DNA from: Siphonodentalium dalli
Lineage: Eukaryota; Mollusca; Scaphopoda; Gadilida; Siphonodentaliidae
Length of the DNA stretch: 64,000 bases
NCBI GenBank assembly: GCA_032622095.1
Contig: CP136066.1
Span: 148,707,559-148,771,558, forward strand
Direction of reading: 5' to 3'
Shown: one piece after another, positions 1-12,464 of the stretch
Numbering within the stretch: position 1 is the stretch's first letter
Layout: the number at the start of each line of letters is the position of its first letter
Program-made: the position numbers and the translations under genes
Notes under the pieces: generated by a model
What the model was told of the DNA's origin: nothing
Databases searched by the model: none
What the model saw: only the letters and a program-made list of their open reading frames with translations

Positions 1-240
1 ATGATGGCGTCCAATATCGATTACCCGGTACCTAATTCTGCTCCAAAAACATGTATTTTGAATATATGGATGTTTATGGGGAGAAACCGATTATTTCAAT
101 GACATTTTAATTCACTTGGGGCCAAAACCCGACCTACATGTACGGGATCTCGTTTTGCGCGCGACTGTATCTTCAGCATATGTGCATCTTTAATAAGCCA
201 ACAATTGGAATCCCAACAGAGAAGATTGGCGTGGGTCCCT
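1..240. repeat. 237-bp direct repeat, copy 1
   Basis: This segment is repeated almost unchanged at 1337-1570. Both copies start at ATGATGGCGTCC and end at GGCGTGGGTC, with only a few substitutions and two small indels. The copies lie about 1.1 kb apart in the same orientation. They resemble short terminal direct repeats, but I see no primer-binding site, polypurine tract or coding sequence between them. The left edge is cut by the window. Confidence 0.85.
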
Positions 241-248
241 CCACATGT

Positions 249-1125
249 AACCAACCCAACCTCTAATCCTGGTCCAATTTATTACTTTTTTCATCGGTAT
301 AGTCGAGTTATGTACATATTTTTTATCATGTGATCAATACTTATGTGTATGGTATTACGTGTACTATGCCGTATACCAATTGCTATTCCTTTCTATATAA
401 TTCTGGTGCCATCTATAGAGATAGAGATAATTTCAGACCCCCCCCATTAAATTTTATACAATTGTCGCTACAGTACAGTCGCGATGCATTACATGGCAAC
501 ATTGATCGCTATAGCTCTACTAATTTATGTCAGTTTATCGTATGAACTCCTTTCATCGAAATAACCAACCCAACATCTAATCCCAACCCAAATTATTATT
601 TTTCTTTTCATCGGTATAGTTCAAATGTGTTAGATACATATTTTATAATTTGATTCTAATTTGCATTGTACCACTATAGAAGTCGATAAATAACTATTCT
701 GGCACTATATAGAGATAACTAACTACTAGTAAGTTTCTGACACCCCTCTATTTTATAGCCTTGTCGCAACAATAGAGTTGAGATGAATAATATATCAACA
801 TTGGTCATTTTAATATCGCTCTTCAAATCTATATCGGTATCAACCCATATTTCCCTGTATCGCCCACCCCTCCCCAAGTTTTTCATTTGTATTATAGACT
901 CGTTACATATACATTTTATCATTTGATACTGGTTTGTATTCTGTATTTCTCTTCTGTTCAACAATGCCAAAATCATAACGGTGCAATGCCTTGTAACTTT
1001 TGCTTCAACATGCCGAGTTCCGCTGCAGACGATACAAAATTGACAACATTTCGAAATGTAAACAGGCTTCAAACTCACCAAAAAACAAAGGTCCCAAGTC
1101 AAGGTCCAAAATCCTCAACACACTG
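249..1125. repeat. Diverged tandem repeat, about 310-bp unit, roughly three copies
   Basis: Units beginning AACCAACCCAAC at about 260 and 564, and a partial one near 885, share TCATCGGTATAG, an ACATATTTT...TTTGAT stretch and a C-run before TTTTATA. The copies are strongly diverged. Short open frames here (up to 127 codons) lie on both strands of the repeat and show no recognisable protein. Confidence 0.6.
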
Positions 1126-1312
1126 ATGTGAGGTATAATGATAACTCCATCTAAATAACCAATATAATGATGTGAGGTTTAATGATATTAAACCCCATCC
1201 ATACAACCAATATAAGGATGTGAGGTTTAATGATAACCCCATCCGCATAACCAATATAAGGATGTGAGGTTAATTATAACTCCATCCACATAACTAATAA
1301 ATATGTCTGAAA
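1126..1312. repeat. 43-bp minisatellite, four copies
   Basis: Four consecutive units contain GATGTGAGGTTTAATGATAA followed by CCCCATCC and ATAACCAATATAA. The period is about 43-48 bp. Confidence 0.85.
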
Positions 1313-1336
1313 ATTAAACAAAAAAATTAAATTCCA

Positions 1337-1570
1337 TGATGGCGTCCAATATGGACTACCCGGTACCTAATTCTGCTCCAAAAGCATGTATTTTGATTAT
1401 ATGGATGTTTATGGGGAGAAACCGATTATTTCAATGACATTTTAATTCACTTGGGGCCAAAACCCGACCTACATGTACGGGATCTCGTTTTGCGCGCGAC
1501 TGTATCTCAGCATATGTGCATCTTTAATAAGCCAACAATTGGAATCCCAACAGAAGATTGGCGTGGGTCA
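1337..1570. repeat. 237-bp direct repeat, copy 2
   Basis: Near-identical partner of positions 1-240 in the same orientation. It follows the minisatellite and precedes the palindrome cluster. Confidence 0.85.
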
Positions 1571-1639
1571 CTTGCGCATAGTCATCATTGATGATCTCTA
1601 TGGGAATCAAAATTGACATTTAATAGACAATTTCGATTA

Positions 1640-2075
1640 ACCGCAATAACTTAAGGAATCTCTAATTGCGCTTAAGCCCAATGAGAATGCAATAAGACAT
1701 TCCTTATTACGCTTAACCGCAATTACTTCCCATTGCACTTAAACACAATTAATATCTCTCTCAATAGATCACCCTTCTGCAAATAGTAGAATAATCCTAT
1801 ATTTGTTCCACCCATTGTGCCATGGAGATGGACTACACCACCTGAATTATAAGGAGTTTATGTACTATATATAATATATTATTCCTTATTAAGAGATTCA
1901 TTATTGGGCTTTATCAGCGCAATTGGAATATTCTTCATTGCGCTTAAGCGCAATTAAATATTCCCTTATTGTGCTTAAGCACAATAGAGATTCCCTTATG
2001 CCCTTATAAGCGCAATAAGGAATATCCCTTATTGTGCTTAAGCACAATTAGCTCCTCTTGCGCTTAATTAAGAAA
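1640..2075. repeat. Cluster of short palindromes built on GCTTAAGC
   Basis: At least six copies or half-copies of the motif TTGYGCTTAAGYRCAA occur here. Examples are TTGCGCTTAAGCGCAAT near 1940-1956 and TTGTGCTTAAGCACAAT near 1974 and 2032. They are mixed with CCTTATT and AATAAGG. Each is self-complementary, so the region can form a row of small hairpins. No coding potential is visible. Confidence 0.75.
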
Positions 2076-3477
2076 AAAAGTTATAATTGTATTGTAACTA
2101 TTGGGTTGTCCTTTAATATTTCCATAAATCATGCCCACATATATTATAAAAGAATAGTACTATTATTATTAATAGTGCTCGTAGTAGTTAATACCACCTT
2201 ACCGTCAAAATTCTAGCATCGTTAGTGTCAAAATCACAACATTAATTGTTATTACTATTTGTGTGTAGTGTATATGTACATCAGTCATCCATTGAGAAAC
2301 TTAAGCACAGCCTGGTTGAATATTAACCATATATGGTGAGTTATTCTCACATTCAAGCTTTTGGTGTCATTCATGTTATTTTGCAATGCGAAGTGGTAGA
2401 CCCCCCCCCAATAGCTTATCAATACCACTCAGACAGTGGGTGTTTTTCCTCAATTAATTGAATTTCTTGTTTATCCGCATTTAGAAGCTTTCTGGTTTGG
2501 TGAATGAAAACCCTGCAGTAATAAGCCGTAGTTTTTTGTAATAATTTGAAGGAGTAGTTGTTTTAACGGAATTCTGAGGCGGTGCATTCATGTAACCAAT
2601 ATATTTTATATTATAATTTATATTTATGGCTAATAATATGATCTTGGTGGCGTTACCATTTCTGACTATGTTTTTCTTGTATTAAATTGTTTTACAGTAT
2701 TTCATGGATTGACAGCTTATGATTAAATTATATGTCCCCATCCTCGGTGGGCGTCTAAAGGGTCGTACCTCAGGAAAATCAAATTATTCAGGAGACACAA
2801 AAAACTATCTATCTCTGGAACTAGAATTGGTATCTACCAATAACTTTACAAAATAACACTTTATATCATAGTTGTTATACTTGATACACTTTCATATTCA
2901 ATTATCTTATAGTTGGCGAGAAAACATGATTTGATTGTGTTATACGACACTTTAGAAGTTAAAAATCCAATTCTATACGACATTTTAGTTTTGACGATTC
3001 CCGCGGCCTCGTTGGTCTCTGTCATCAGAATGTGAGGTCCATCCCATTTTTGAGTGGAGTTATCCTCTTTTTCGACTTAAAATTGTTCGCAACATGCAGC
3101 AGACTGATTGCCATGGGGGTATTCTTAGTCCCATTTGGGACAGTCCACCACTAGTTTATAAAGAAGTAAGTTTATTCTTGATATGGTCAAACTTAAAAGC
3201 GAAATTGATGTGACTTGGGCAAGGTTTCCTTGAGCACATAATAAAACAATTTAGCGGCCTTTTATTTTATAAAATAAGTGATTTGTCGATCCTATAGTTT
3301 GTGGCTTTTCAAATTTACTAACCATAATTTGGAGGACGACATATGAGCCATACCTGTTTACCTGTTTCTTGACTATCTGCCTTCAAATGCACATCCTTTC
3401 GGTATTGTTCACAGTTTAGTACATCTACATATATGTACAGGTTAAAGATTCTGTTAAAATATCAGTGATAATTAAGA
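2076..3477. other. AT-rich noncoding stretch
   Basis: No supportable gene, RNA or complete mobile element is visible. A 65-bp piece at about 2622-2687 recurs at 55531-55593, so at least part of the stretch is an old dispersed repeat. Confidence 0.5.
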
Positions 3478-4113
3478 TCATCCATGGGTGTCACCCAACG
3501 ACTTGGTTGTCAATTTGAGACCATTATATCTTGCTATGTGTAGGTGGTAGCATAGTCTACGTGAATGGAATTGGAGTAGACCGATATCTTTAGCTGGTGT
3601 GGTACCATTATTAATGGCTGCATTCGCATCAATCACTATCTGGAGCAGGCTGTGCTGTAGAATCTCGGGATGAGACCTGCTGGCATCCTGGATCAGTTGA
3701 GTAATATTTGGCATCACTCTATTACGCACATCATTCAGGTGGTCACATTGCAGTATGAAATGTTCTAAAGTCTCTGGATGTTGCTTGCAGAGTTGACAGG
3801 TAGGATCAACTTCGGCCATATTAAACTTCACTCGATTAGTTTGCAGGATATACGTGCCAGTGGCTATTTTAGTTTTTACTGGGATGCGAGTGTAGTCTCT
3901 ACTGCTTGTGGTACTGGATGTAATTACTGGATGACATTTTCCAGGAGAATATTCTTTGGATAAGAAGTTTAGTGATGGGTACATGTTGGCATCATTTAGA
4001 ATTTGCTCTTTCCAGTATGTGTTGACTGCTTTGTTGATCATATTCTTCATTTCCATTTTACTCATAGGATGTTGAAGTATGTCTAAAGGATCTGGGAGGT
4101 TGTATGTAGCCAT
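3478..4113 (-). pseudogene. 3' end of a non-LTR retrotransposon ORF2 (C-terminal zinc-knuckle part)
   Basis: The 211-residue open frame resembles the region downstream of the reverse transcriptase palm in non-LTR retrotransposons. What is visible is a tryptophan/lysine-rich lead (NTYWKEQI), an R-TGTYILQTNR segment, and a CxxC...H...C knuckle around residues 106-124 (CQLC, then ETLEHFILQC). Such knuckles follow the RT domain in many LINE proteins and are thought to bind nucleic acid. An in-frame TAA lies four codons upstream of the ATG, and no RT or endonuclease domain precedes it, so this is a 5'-truncated or internally deleted copy and not an independent gene. The frame itself has no internal stop, so the insertion is fairly young. 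The family differs from the LINE at 45-47 kb. The LINE assignment rests on the knuckle and general resemblance only. Confidence 0.6.
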
Positions 4114-4299
4114 AACAATTTAGCTTGTTTGATCACAGACGTACCACTTCATGAGAACATATTGCTTGATATAGAAACTTTCCACCATTAAATTGATACA
4201 ATCTCGATAAATAACTTATTAGAGGGACTTTACTAATCATGCTTCAATAAAAATAAGTTTGTTGGCTATTTATTCAGCCGGTTCTATTGAAAATACATC

Positions 4300-4727
4300 C
4301 ATGCACATTGAACGTTCAAAAACCCAAATACACCCATATCAGCTTTATTTTAATCTGAATTACGCTCTATATTGACGTAAACGGGAACGGAAACAGTCAT
4401 ATATGAGCGTTTTCATATTACAAGTACGTCCGTATCGGGCGTATCTGATGCACCTCATATGAAACACGCCCATATTGGCACTATTTAATCAAAATGTTTT
4501 CATCGACACGACTTATCAGATTCACGCTCTTTATATAATGTGGTTTCACCGCGACCCTCGCCATTCAACGGAATAACATATATACGTTCATTATGGACTT
4601 TTTTTTCAGAATATATACTGTTTTCTTGCCCATTTACGTTCAAATAGAGCGTAATCTAGATTGAAATAACGCTAATATGGGCGTATTTGGCTTTTAAAAA
4701 TACGTTCAATATGAACCTATTTGCATG
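4300..4727. mobile_element. 428-bp foldback MITE with about 100-bp inverted arms
   Basis: The left arm (4300-4400) and the reverse complement of the right arm (4628-4727) align over about 100 bp at roughly 80% identity. Shared landmarks are CATGCA, TTGAACGT, CCAAATACRCCCATAT, TTACGCTCTAT and ACGTAAA. The middle holds further copies of CGCCCATATTGG-like motifs. There is no ORF. I could not find an unambiguous target duplication, so the superfamily is undecided. Confidence 0.75.
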
Positions 4728-6789
4728 AGGATATGTTGATTTTTTGGAGACACACACCTGCTATACGCGTGGTTTCTGATTATTTCACGGAAGTGAAGAA
4801 TACACTAAAGTTAATAATTATGAAATACGTGTCTTGTTTATGGCCCTACTTCATAAGCTTAATTCTTCTCGGATATACAGTAGACACGAGACAATGCCAG
4901 TGGGGAAGGGTAGATTAGAGATGAGCTCTTGGCACTTTCGCGGAAACCTATATCGAGTATATCAATACCTACGTTTAAACTTTCCATCAACACGACAGAT
5001 ATGATTTGACATCTGACAAAAGGGCGCCCACATAATTGTGGTCCAGTGTAAACAATGCTTGAATTTTGATGGCAGTTCAACGCCATTCGCTTTGAATTCT
5101 AACGGCAAGCCAACATATATTATTTATTGAAGTGACAGTAAACGTCAGTATTGTTTTCTAAAGTGGTCGAACCACTCTCTTGGACTAGGTATAACGCATC
5201 GATTGTTCACTTAATGTCGTAAAGTCATTTAGAGTACCAGGAAACAATTTAAGTTATCGAACAAGACTGTACCCGCCCTCGCGACCTGAACAATACGAGT
5301 CGATATAATGTTCTAGTCAGTGTGTTGATACCGTTACAGACGCAGTCTCTTCGGTAATGATCATGGGGGCTAACTTTACACAGCAGAACCAACCACACAT
5401 GCTGATCACGAGAATAGGCAAATTATTAGCTACAGAATATATCCTTATTCAGAAGCACATATACTGTGTATTCATACCACAGCTTGTATTTGATGAATGG
5501 GTAATATAGTGTTGTCTCCTGGTCCGTTGTTTTGTACATACAATATACCCTCATATTGACTTCAGAAGTTGATAGCGGAATGTTTATTGATTGATTTTCT
5601 TGATGTCAGGTGATCTGGTTCGTGGTCATTTCCCCCACCATTTTGAAATCCAAAATGGACGCCATTCTATTTTTTTGAAATTCTCCTGTCGTACTAAATC
5701 ACTTAAAGTGGCGTCAAATATATATATATATATTTATATGTGCTATGGTTCGTAGAAAAATACATATGAGTGTATTTACTTGTACAGAAATAGCAATATT
5801 TGATAACTAATCCCAAAATTTGGGATTACAAATGTGATTTTTTCACATAGGAGTACATTCCGTTTGTTTTGTTTCCGCGCATAAGAAGAAAATGTATATG
5901 TATTAAATATGGTTGTGGCCTCGGGGACACAGTGATTGGTTCGATCTAGATTCGTGATTCCATACACAATTTGTTCATGTAGTGACAAAACAAACTTTTG
6001 GGAACATTTTTTTTTATCAGCATTCCATTGGCCAAATTAAAAATATGAAACCCCGGAAAACATTTATGTTGTTGGACATGCTCTTTTTGACCTCCTTTTA
6101 GCCATCTGAGGGACATTTTATTGTGGATTAAAAAGAAAACTCGTCATAAATGCTGACACAACAGATTGAAACTTTTGATCATTTCCAAACTTTGAGCATT
6201 TGGAATATGTACAGTATGCATCTTGCGAATTCATGGTTGGTTCCATCTGGAAGTGTCGTTCTATACACAATTTCTTCATATAGTAACGATAAATTATAAT
6301 TTAGCATGAATTTTATTATTTTTAAATAAAATTTCAGAAAATTGTAAATTGTTGTGAAAAATTTAATCTGATCGTCAAATTCTGACCAATTTACATGTGT
6401 TATACTCCATAAAGCACGTATTTTGTTTTTAAATGTTCTTTTTGACTTATTTGGTAACATATTGGTAATATTTTAGTGGGATTAACTCAAGTTCGCCATA
6501 TACACTAACAGTAGAACTTGAACCCTCAACGGATCACATATGTATAACAATTAAGTTGGACAGCCAATCTAATTTTTGGTAGGAATTGATTTCCTTCTGA
6601 GCTTTTTGAACAAAGCAGTTGAGTGTTGTAAATATGTGCACTATTATATATATTAGATGTATATATTTAATGTACATATCATGTGTATAAAACGAAATAA
6701 ACTATATACCATTGTATTCTTTGATCATGATAGCATTCAAATGTCTGTTTACTTTTGCTTATATACTTATATAAACCCATTTCAGACAA
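4728..6789. other. Noncoding stretch with a weak internal duplication
   Basis: No gene is visible. A segment around 5930-6060 (CCATACACAATTTGTTCATGTAGTGAC) is loosely repeated at 6240-6300 in the same orientation, suggesting an old dispersed repeat. AT-rich short frames here have no recognisable product. A 20-bp TA tract lies near 5719. Confidence 0.5.
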
Positions 6790-7320
6790 AATTAATCAAA
6801 ACCGCGACCCTCTCCGATTTAGTTAATATTTCCATACTTTGATCATTTGGGAAATCAGCATAAATCGCGTACATTTTGATCCACTAGTTAGTTTATTTTC
6901 ATAATGTGCACGAATGGTAAAAGGAGCACCGACAAATCTCAGTTTTGAGTGAATTATTTGATTTTAGAGATGCTTAATATCAAGATTTTGGTAACATTTA
7001 AGGGAATGCTGACTCCATCTTCACCATTGGGTCATATTCCACATATTAGAGTCAGAGAATGAGCTACTCACTTAATTCATCCTGTGTAGTCATGGAACAA
7101 TTATGTGAATAGTGAACTAAAATGCATCATATACGTGAATGCTGGAGCTTGAATCATCAAAGGCTAACACGATATATGGATATAGTACAGCTTGTTTGGA
7201 AGTGATGTTATTTTGGATTAGTTTTTCATAAAGAAAGAAAGGTCCGAATATATACATTGTCCATTTGCATCATATACTATTTGTTTCAACAAGTTGCTGA
7301 ATCGGTCACGTAAGAAGGGG
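6790..7320 (+). repeat. Long inverted repeat, left arm
   Basis: This segment matches the reverse complement of 9646-10225 over its whole length at roughly 75-80% by eye. Shared landmarks are TTTGATC, ATCGYGTACATTT, CGACAAATCT, TTTTAGAGATGCTTAATATC, GGGTCATATTCC, AATGCTGGAGCTT, ATAGTACAGC and GATTAGTTTTTC. The two arms enclose 2.3 kb. Confidence 0.75.
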
Positions 7321-7423
7321 AGGAGAATACAATACATCAGTTTCCATTTTTTCTGCCCGATTTAGATTTGTCTACAATTATATATGGTATCATCCCACTG
7401 GGGACAAATGGGATGAGATAATA

Positions 7424-7855
7424 ATGTATAGCATTTGTAAAGCGCCTTTCCCATGAGGCCCAAAGCGCTCAAAGTTTTACAATTATTACCCTGATGAGCC
7501 TGAACATTCAGTAACCATCTACTGCTCCCCGGGGACAGGGGGAGGTACAGCCGGGAGTATGCGAGGATACCATATGGCTAGCATACTGACACGATCTTTC
7601 ACTGCTCATTATCAGGTACCCTTGTAATGCATGGGTGGTGCAAAGCAGACACAGTACGAGCGACCTTGCTCAAGGGTCACAACTTGGCGCGAGATTCAAA
7701 CAGTGTACAATCCAACAATTGCACATCGCTCAAGTCGGCCAAGCCACTGCTGTGTGGAAACTCATAACAGACCACCAGCCAGCCGCGAACTCGCCTCGCT
7801 GTGTTGACAGCGAAGACAAGTCCAACGCGCTAACCACTGGACCACGGAGCTCCAC
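7424..7855 (-). mobile_element. tRNA-derived SINE, copy 1
   Basis: Read on the minus strand it starts AGCTCCGTGGTCCAGTGGTT and continues AGCGCGTTGGACT, an A-box-like tRNA start. About 150 bases later a B-box-like GTTTGAATCTCG lies near 7690-7700. A normal tRNA separates these boxes by about 30-40 bases, so sequence has been inserted between them. The 3' half carries a GAGCGCTTTGGGCCTCATGG motif followed by GGAAAGGCGCTTTACAAATG, a tail style shared with LINE/SINE 3' ends in several invertebrates. A second copy lies at 56058-56412. It is noncoding; short frames across it are accidental. Confidence 0.75.
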
Positions 7856-7859
7856 ATGA

Positions 7860-8965
7860 GATCGTACTTTGTTATGGATTTTATGACTACAAGTGCCTCC
7901 CACAGATTCCATTCATCCATTAACATGCGGCATCATTTTAGGGAGTAGTATATAGAACCTTGGTATATCCACATCGCCATACTCAATATGTGTGCTCACT
8001 ATTTTCCAATATTTCACCTCAGCCAGAAATGGCGCCTTCTGATTAGTCGAGAGCTGTGTCCTATATGGTGTAGTGTTGTGCTAAATTTAACACACTACTA
8101 TACTTGTATAGTATCTGGCTAAATTTAACACACTACTATATACCAAAACTGCATGCAAAAAGCCACAAACAGAGGCAAAGCTCTCGAGAACATATATATA
8201 CAGAAATGTGTTCACCAGTTTACTAAGGAATACCGCTTGATATTAAAACATTTCTGTGCATAATTTTGTCAGTAACGACGTCAACTTGCGAAGTGGAATC
8301 ATTGGGTGGAATTCACCCTGTGGTACAGTTTCGGGTTTTTGGGCATTCAAAACAAAACCTAAAGACTGATAGAGACCTAAAGCTCGATTGCCAGATGATC
8401 TTGCAACGAGTATGTTTCTCTTTAACTGTTTATCTGTAAGTGGATAATCTTTCTATACTCAGTAAAACGAGTTCCACTTCATTTATATTAACGTGTTATG
8501 AATGGAATTTGAACAGTCCAGGTGTTGGTGTTGTTACGTAATATGTAATATGTAGTATGCTTGCTACAAGTTCGAATTGTTCGGTGACTACGCGGTATAG
8601 TGCCCAGTGGGGCGGATATAGTTCACCCATCTTCGTATCGTCAAAAACCCCAAGCCATGCTGTATTTATTAAATATCCGTCCTGACAGCTTGTTATTTTG
8701 TTATCACTGAATTGAGTTAGCCCTAACAAATAGCTCAACTACTTAATCCTGAGATATTCAGGTTTTAACCATTGGTTTACTTCAAAAGCATACCAAACCA
8801 CCACAAAACAAACAAACCGTCAGTAGAGTAACTGTTCTGGCATTTTGACTCAAATTGGGTCATATTTCGTTAGTCGGTATGAACAGGGGGTGAGAGCTGG
8901 AGCCATATGTCACATTTCTGAATGTTCCCGAAATCATAAATACAACCGCACAAAACATAATATCC
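7860..8965. other. Noncoding stretch inside the long inverted repeat pair
   Basis: I see no gene. A 30-bp phrase (GCTAAATTTAACACACTACTATA) occurs twice at about 8080 and 8120 as a small direct repeat. The rest is unstructured AT-rich sequence. Confidence 0.45.
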
Positions 8966-9240
8966 TCATCTTCCTACGTGGCTGATTCGGCAATTGGTTG
9001 AAACAAGTAATATATGATACATACATTGCACATAGGAAATGTATATATTTGCAGCTTTAAAAATTATTCCATACGAAAAACTAATCGAAAATAACATGAT
9101 TGCCAAACAGGCTGTACTATATTTATATTTCATGGTATCATTTGATGTTTCCAGCATTAGCGTATATGATGCATTTTAGTTCACTCTCCACAAAATTATT
9201 ACATTGACTTTCCAGAATGGATCAAATGAGTAGGTCAGAG
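8966..9240 (-). repeat. Dispersed repeat, partial third copy of the 6790/9646 family
   Basis: About 270 bp match 9646-9920 directly, with shared TTCCTAC-TGGCTGATTC, ATTCCATACGAAAAACTAATCG and CCAGAATGGATCAAATGA. It therefore also matches the inverted copy at 7080-7320. It stops at the point where the fuller copies continue. Confidence 0.85.
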
Positions 9241-9645
9241 AGATAATTTTATTACTCCAAGATATTACATACATGAGTGAGTTGCATTCATGCGCATGGC
9301 CAATGATACACACACAAAAGTTGTATACAGAAAGAGTACACATACATGTTATTTGTTATTAATCATACATGGATGTGTCAATTAAGCACAAAATACATAT
9401 GAATGTGAGGCAGTCCATGAAAAGAATTTCCTCGTCCCATAATTGCATTATAATTGGATGACTGGTGCCACCACCTGCATATGTGAGAAATACTTCTGGT
9501 GTGAGATTGTCTAGCAATGTATATACTTGCACTCCGTGTTGTTTAGAATTGTGTACAAGAAGGTGTTTCTAAGTTCTTGCATGTGAGGGGAGAACCAGTG
9601 AATGAACATATGTGATATCTAGCATGAATATGAGGAGTGGCCATG

Positions 9646-10225
9646 TTCCTACTCTTCCTACATGGCTGATTCAGCAATTGGTTGTAAGTAATATATGATA
9701 CATAAATTGCGCATATGAAATGTATATATTCGCAGCTTTAAAAACTATTCCATACGAAAAACTAATCGAAAATAACATGATTGCCAAACAGGCTGTACTA
9801 TATTTATACTTCATGGTATCCTTTGATGTTTTAAGCTCCAGCATTTGCGTATATAATGCATTTTAGTTCATTCTCCACAAAATTATTCCCTTGACTTGCC
9901 AGAATGGATCAAATGATTAGTTCAACTACATAAATGTTCTCTGACTGAGTCACTATAATATTTGGAATATGACCCAATAATGCAGATTGAATGAGCATTT
10001 CCTAAAATATTATCATTTCTAGATATTAAGCATCTCTAAAATCATAGAATATGCGCACAACTAAGATTTGTCGGTACTACTTTGACCAACAGTGCATATT
10101 ATGAAAATAAATTAGCTAGTGGATCTAAATGTACACGATTTATGTCGATGTCTAAACTGATCAAAGTGTGGACATATTATCTAAACCTGAGAGGGTTTCC
10201 CGGGGTTTCATATTTGGAATTTGGT
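9646..10225 (-). repeat. Long inverted repeat, right arm
   Basis: Reverse-complement partner of 6790-7320. Its first 270 bp are also duplicated at 8966-9240. It has no coding potential; an 81-codon frame at 10082 lies in the repeat and has no recognisable product. Confidence 0.75.
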
Positions 10226-11230
10226 CAAAGTTATGACCCAATTATTCACATACCTCATGCTCTATTAACCAAATCCCAACTACCGCGTGTTTCCAACTTG
10301 ATATGCTTTATAGCATATATGCAATAATTATTATAATGAATGCTTCGCTAGTTATGTTGATCCAGTGCTTTGGCCTTGACTTAATATAAATGACCCAATT
10401 ATTTATGCAGAAATGGAGGCATGTTTCCAATTGTAAATGTTTCATAGAATATGGAGCATACAACATGAATAATAATGTTCCGTTACCACTGATTGGTCAA
10501 GAGAGACAACTCTATTTACTTTCAAACATAATATGATTTGAGCAATGCACCCATACTATAAATGGGACAGGAGGTGTAACTCTATCTTCTATCTTATAGC
10601 ATATTGGGAGTATGAATGCAAAATACCTTGAATAAATTTATAAGGGGAAAATTTACTACCTCTTTTCTTGTAATGCTGCTGAACTTAGGAGTTATGGAGT
10701 TGTAGGTCTGATTCAATTATACTATACCATTTATCAGTACATGAAACCTCCATCCAAGTGTAGCATATATAGACTCAAACAATTTTGTATGATTTACTTT
10801 TAACTTTGTTCTGTTCTGTAAAATAGATCATCAGATGATGTGAACTTGGTTTAATACATATTCTACTTTCCTGTTTCCATTAAGACTTAGTCATCAGAGC
10901 CTTCCTTACATGTTTTTTCTGAAAGGTACACGTAGTGCGCTTATTCATCTCCAGAATACTCATAATTTTATATTGAGTTTTTGTTTGTGACATATGAATG
11001 CAACTCCAGAGCAATTGCGTATATGCACTAATTATATAGTCATGTTTCAAATTATGACTGTAATTGTGTTTCTATTGACCACATGTTGTCAGTACATGAC
11101 ATGTGAGTTCCAGAACAAAACATGCTTTAAACTTTAACTACCTATATAGTTTACAAGATTACTACACTTTAAATATTTCAAAATGATGGTTTGTAACGGT
11201 ATCGTAATTGATTATGGCTGAAAAAATGCT
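10226..11230. other. AT-rich noncoding stretch
   Basis: No gene, RNA or clear repeat boundary is visible. Fragments such as TGACCCAATTATT echo the flanking repeat family. Confidence 0.4.
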
Positions 11231-11239
11231 AACGGCACA

Positions 11240-12360
11240 GTGGCAGTTGACCAGTTTGAGGAGGGTTTAGTGTTTAACTTGAAAAACATAAATTCTGGCC
11301 CTGATGCCCTAGATATAAGTGAACATAATGGCGAAACTATTCTACAAATACCCGATTGCAAATACTTTACTCCAAAAAAATCCACAATAACGATGATTTC
11401 TTATCAGTATACCATTTAAATTGTCAAAGCCTCAATTCCCACTGGAATGACTTTAACACATCAATATATGAATGACAGAATAACAAATCAAAACTGGGAG
11501 ATATTGGGGTAACTGAAGTTTTCAGATCACCTGATATTATTTATTTCCCTTGAAAACTAAGGATTGTACACTTTCTGACTTTATCGACTTCTCCAAAGCT
11601 GTTGATACAATAAACTATTTAAATGCACTTGAGAGATATGGAATAAGAAGCAAAGCTACCGAATGGGTGGATCTAGAAATATGATTTAATCTAAACTTAT
11701 TACAAGTGGAGTCGCCCAGGGACCTGTTGTCGGGCCGATTCTCTTCTTGATTTATGTAAACGATATGCACAAATCTACTGCTTTATCACTTTTATCTTTT
11801 GCAGATGACACAATTGTGTACTCTTCAAACCAGAACCTTGAATATTTGTATGATAACATTAATAACGAACTTATAAACCAAGTAAATGGTGCAGAGCAAA
11901 CAGACTCATTCATCATTATAAAAACCAATTGCATGCTGATATAAAAACAAAAACAAAACGGCCCATGTATAGCTGGAAATCATACAAACGGAGAGCATAT
12001 TATAAGAATTGGATCAGATTGTCAAGATATTATCATTTAAATTTCTTGGAATACACATTGATGAACACGTATCATTGAACACCATGTGAAAGTTATTTGT
12101 GAAAAAATTCCAACTCCCTATATGCCATAATTCGAGTAAACAATTTCCTTCCGCTTGACTTTCTCCGTATGCTGTATTCTACTTGAGTACATTCACATAT
12201 TCTCTATGGAATTGAGTTAGGAGTAATGTAGGTACCCAAAACAAGTTGTCGTTTTACAGAAAAAAGCTACCCGAGTTATTAACAATGAATGTGTCAACGA
12301 CAATGTAGCTCAACTTTGGAAGCAGTTTATTTTTGCTGAGAAATGAATAGAATGATAAAG
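11240..12360 (+). pseudogene. Eroded non-LTR retrotransposon (endonuclease and RT pieces)
   Basis: Pieces of a Jockey/CR1-like ORF2 can be read in several frames. At about 11400-11470 the frame gives YHLNCQSLNSHWNDF, typical of the start of an AP-type endonuclease. At about 11578-11660 it gives FIDFSKAVDTINYLNALERYGI (RT motif A region). At 11700-11880 it gives GVAQGPVVGPILFLIYVNDM and FADDTIVYSSN, the FADD form of the catalytic YxDD box. At 12040-12350 it gives LGIHID and LQKKATRVINN-like C-terminal phrases. Stops, frameshifts and a large deletion between endonuclease and RT separate the pieces, so it cannot encode a working enzyme. It is clearly unlike the LINE at 45-47 kb. Confidence 0.85.
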
Positions 12361-12464
12361 AAGAAAGAAAGCCAAAACGTTACAATAAAGGTCTTGTTTT
12401 GTGTAGATGAAATTATTTTCATGTCAGATATTTCACCAATTAATGTGGGCTGCAGGGTACATGT

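Noticed and set aside
1-1570. Pair of 237-bp direct repeats considered as LTRs of a short retrotransposon
   Set aside because: No primer-binding site, no polypurine tract, no coding sequence, and the interior is a minisatellite plus other tandem repeats.
1861-1900. TATA-like elements considered as promoters
   Set aside because: TATA-rich words occur throughout this AT-rich window and none sits in front of a supportable gene.
7830-7855. tRNA gene on the minus strand
   Set aside because: The A-box-like start is good, but no cloverleaf follows and the second box is about 150 bases away. It recurs in another SINE copy.
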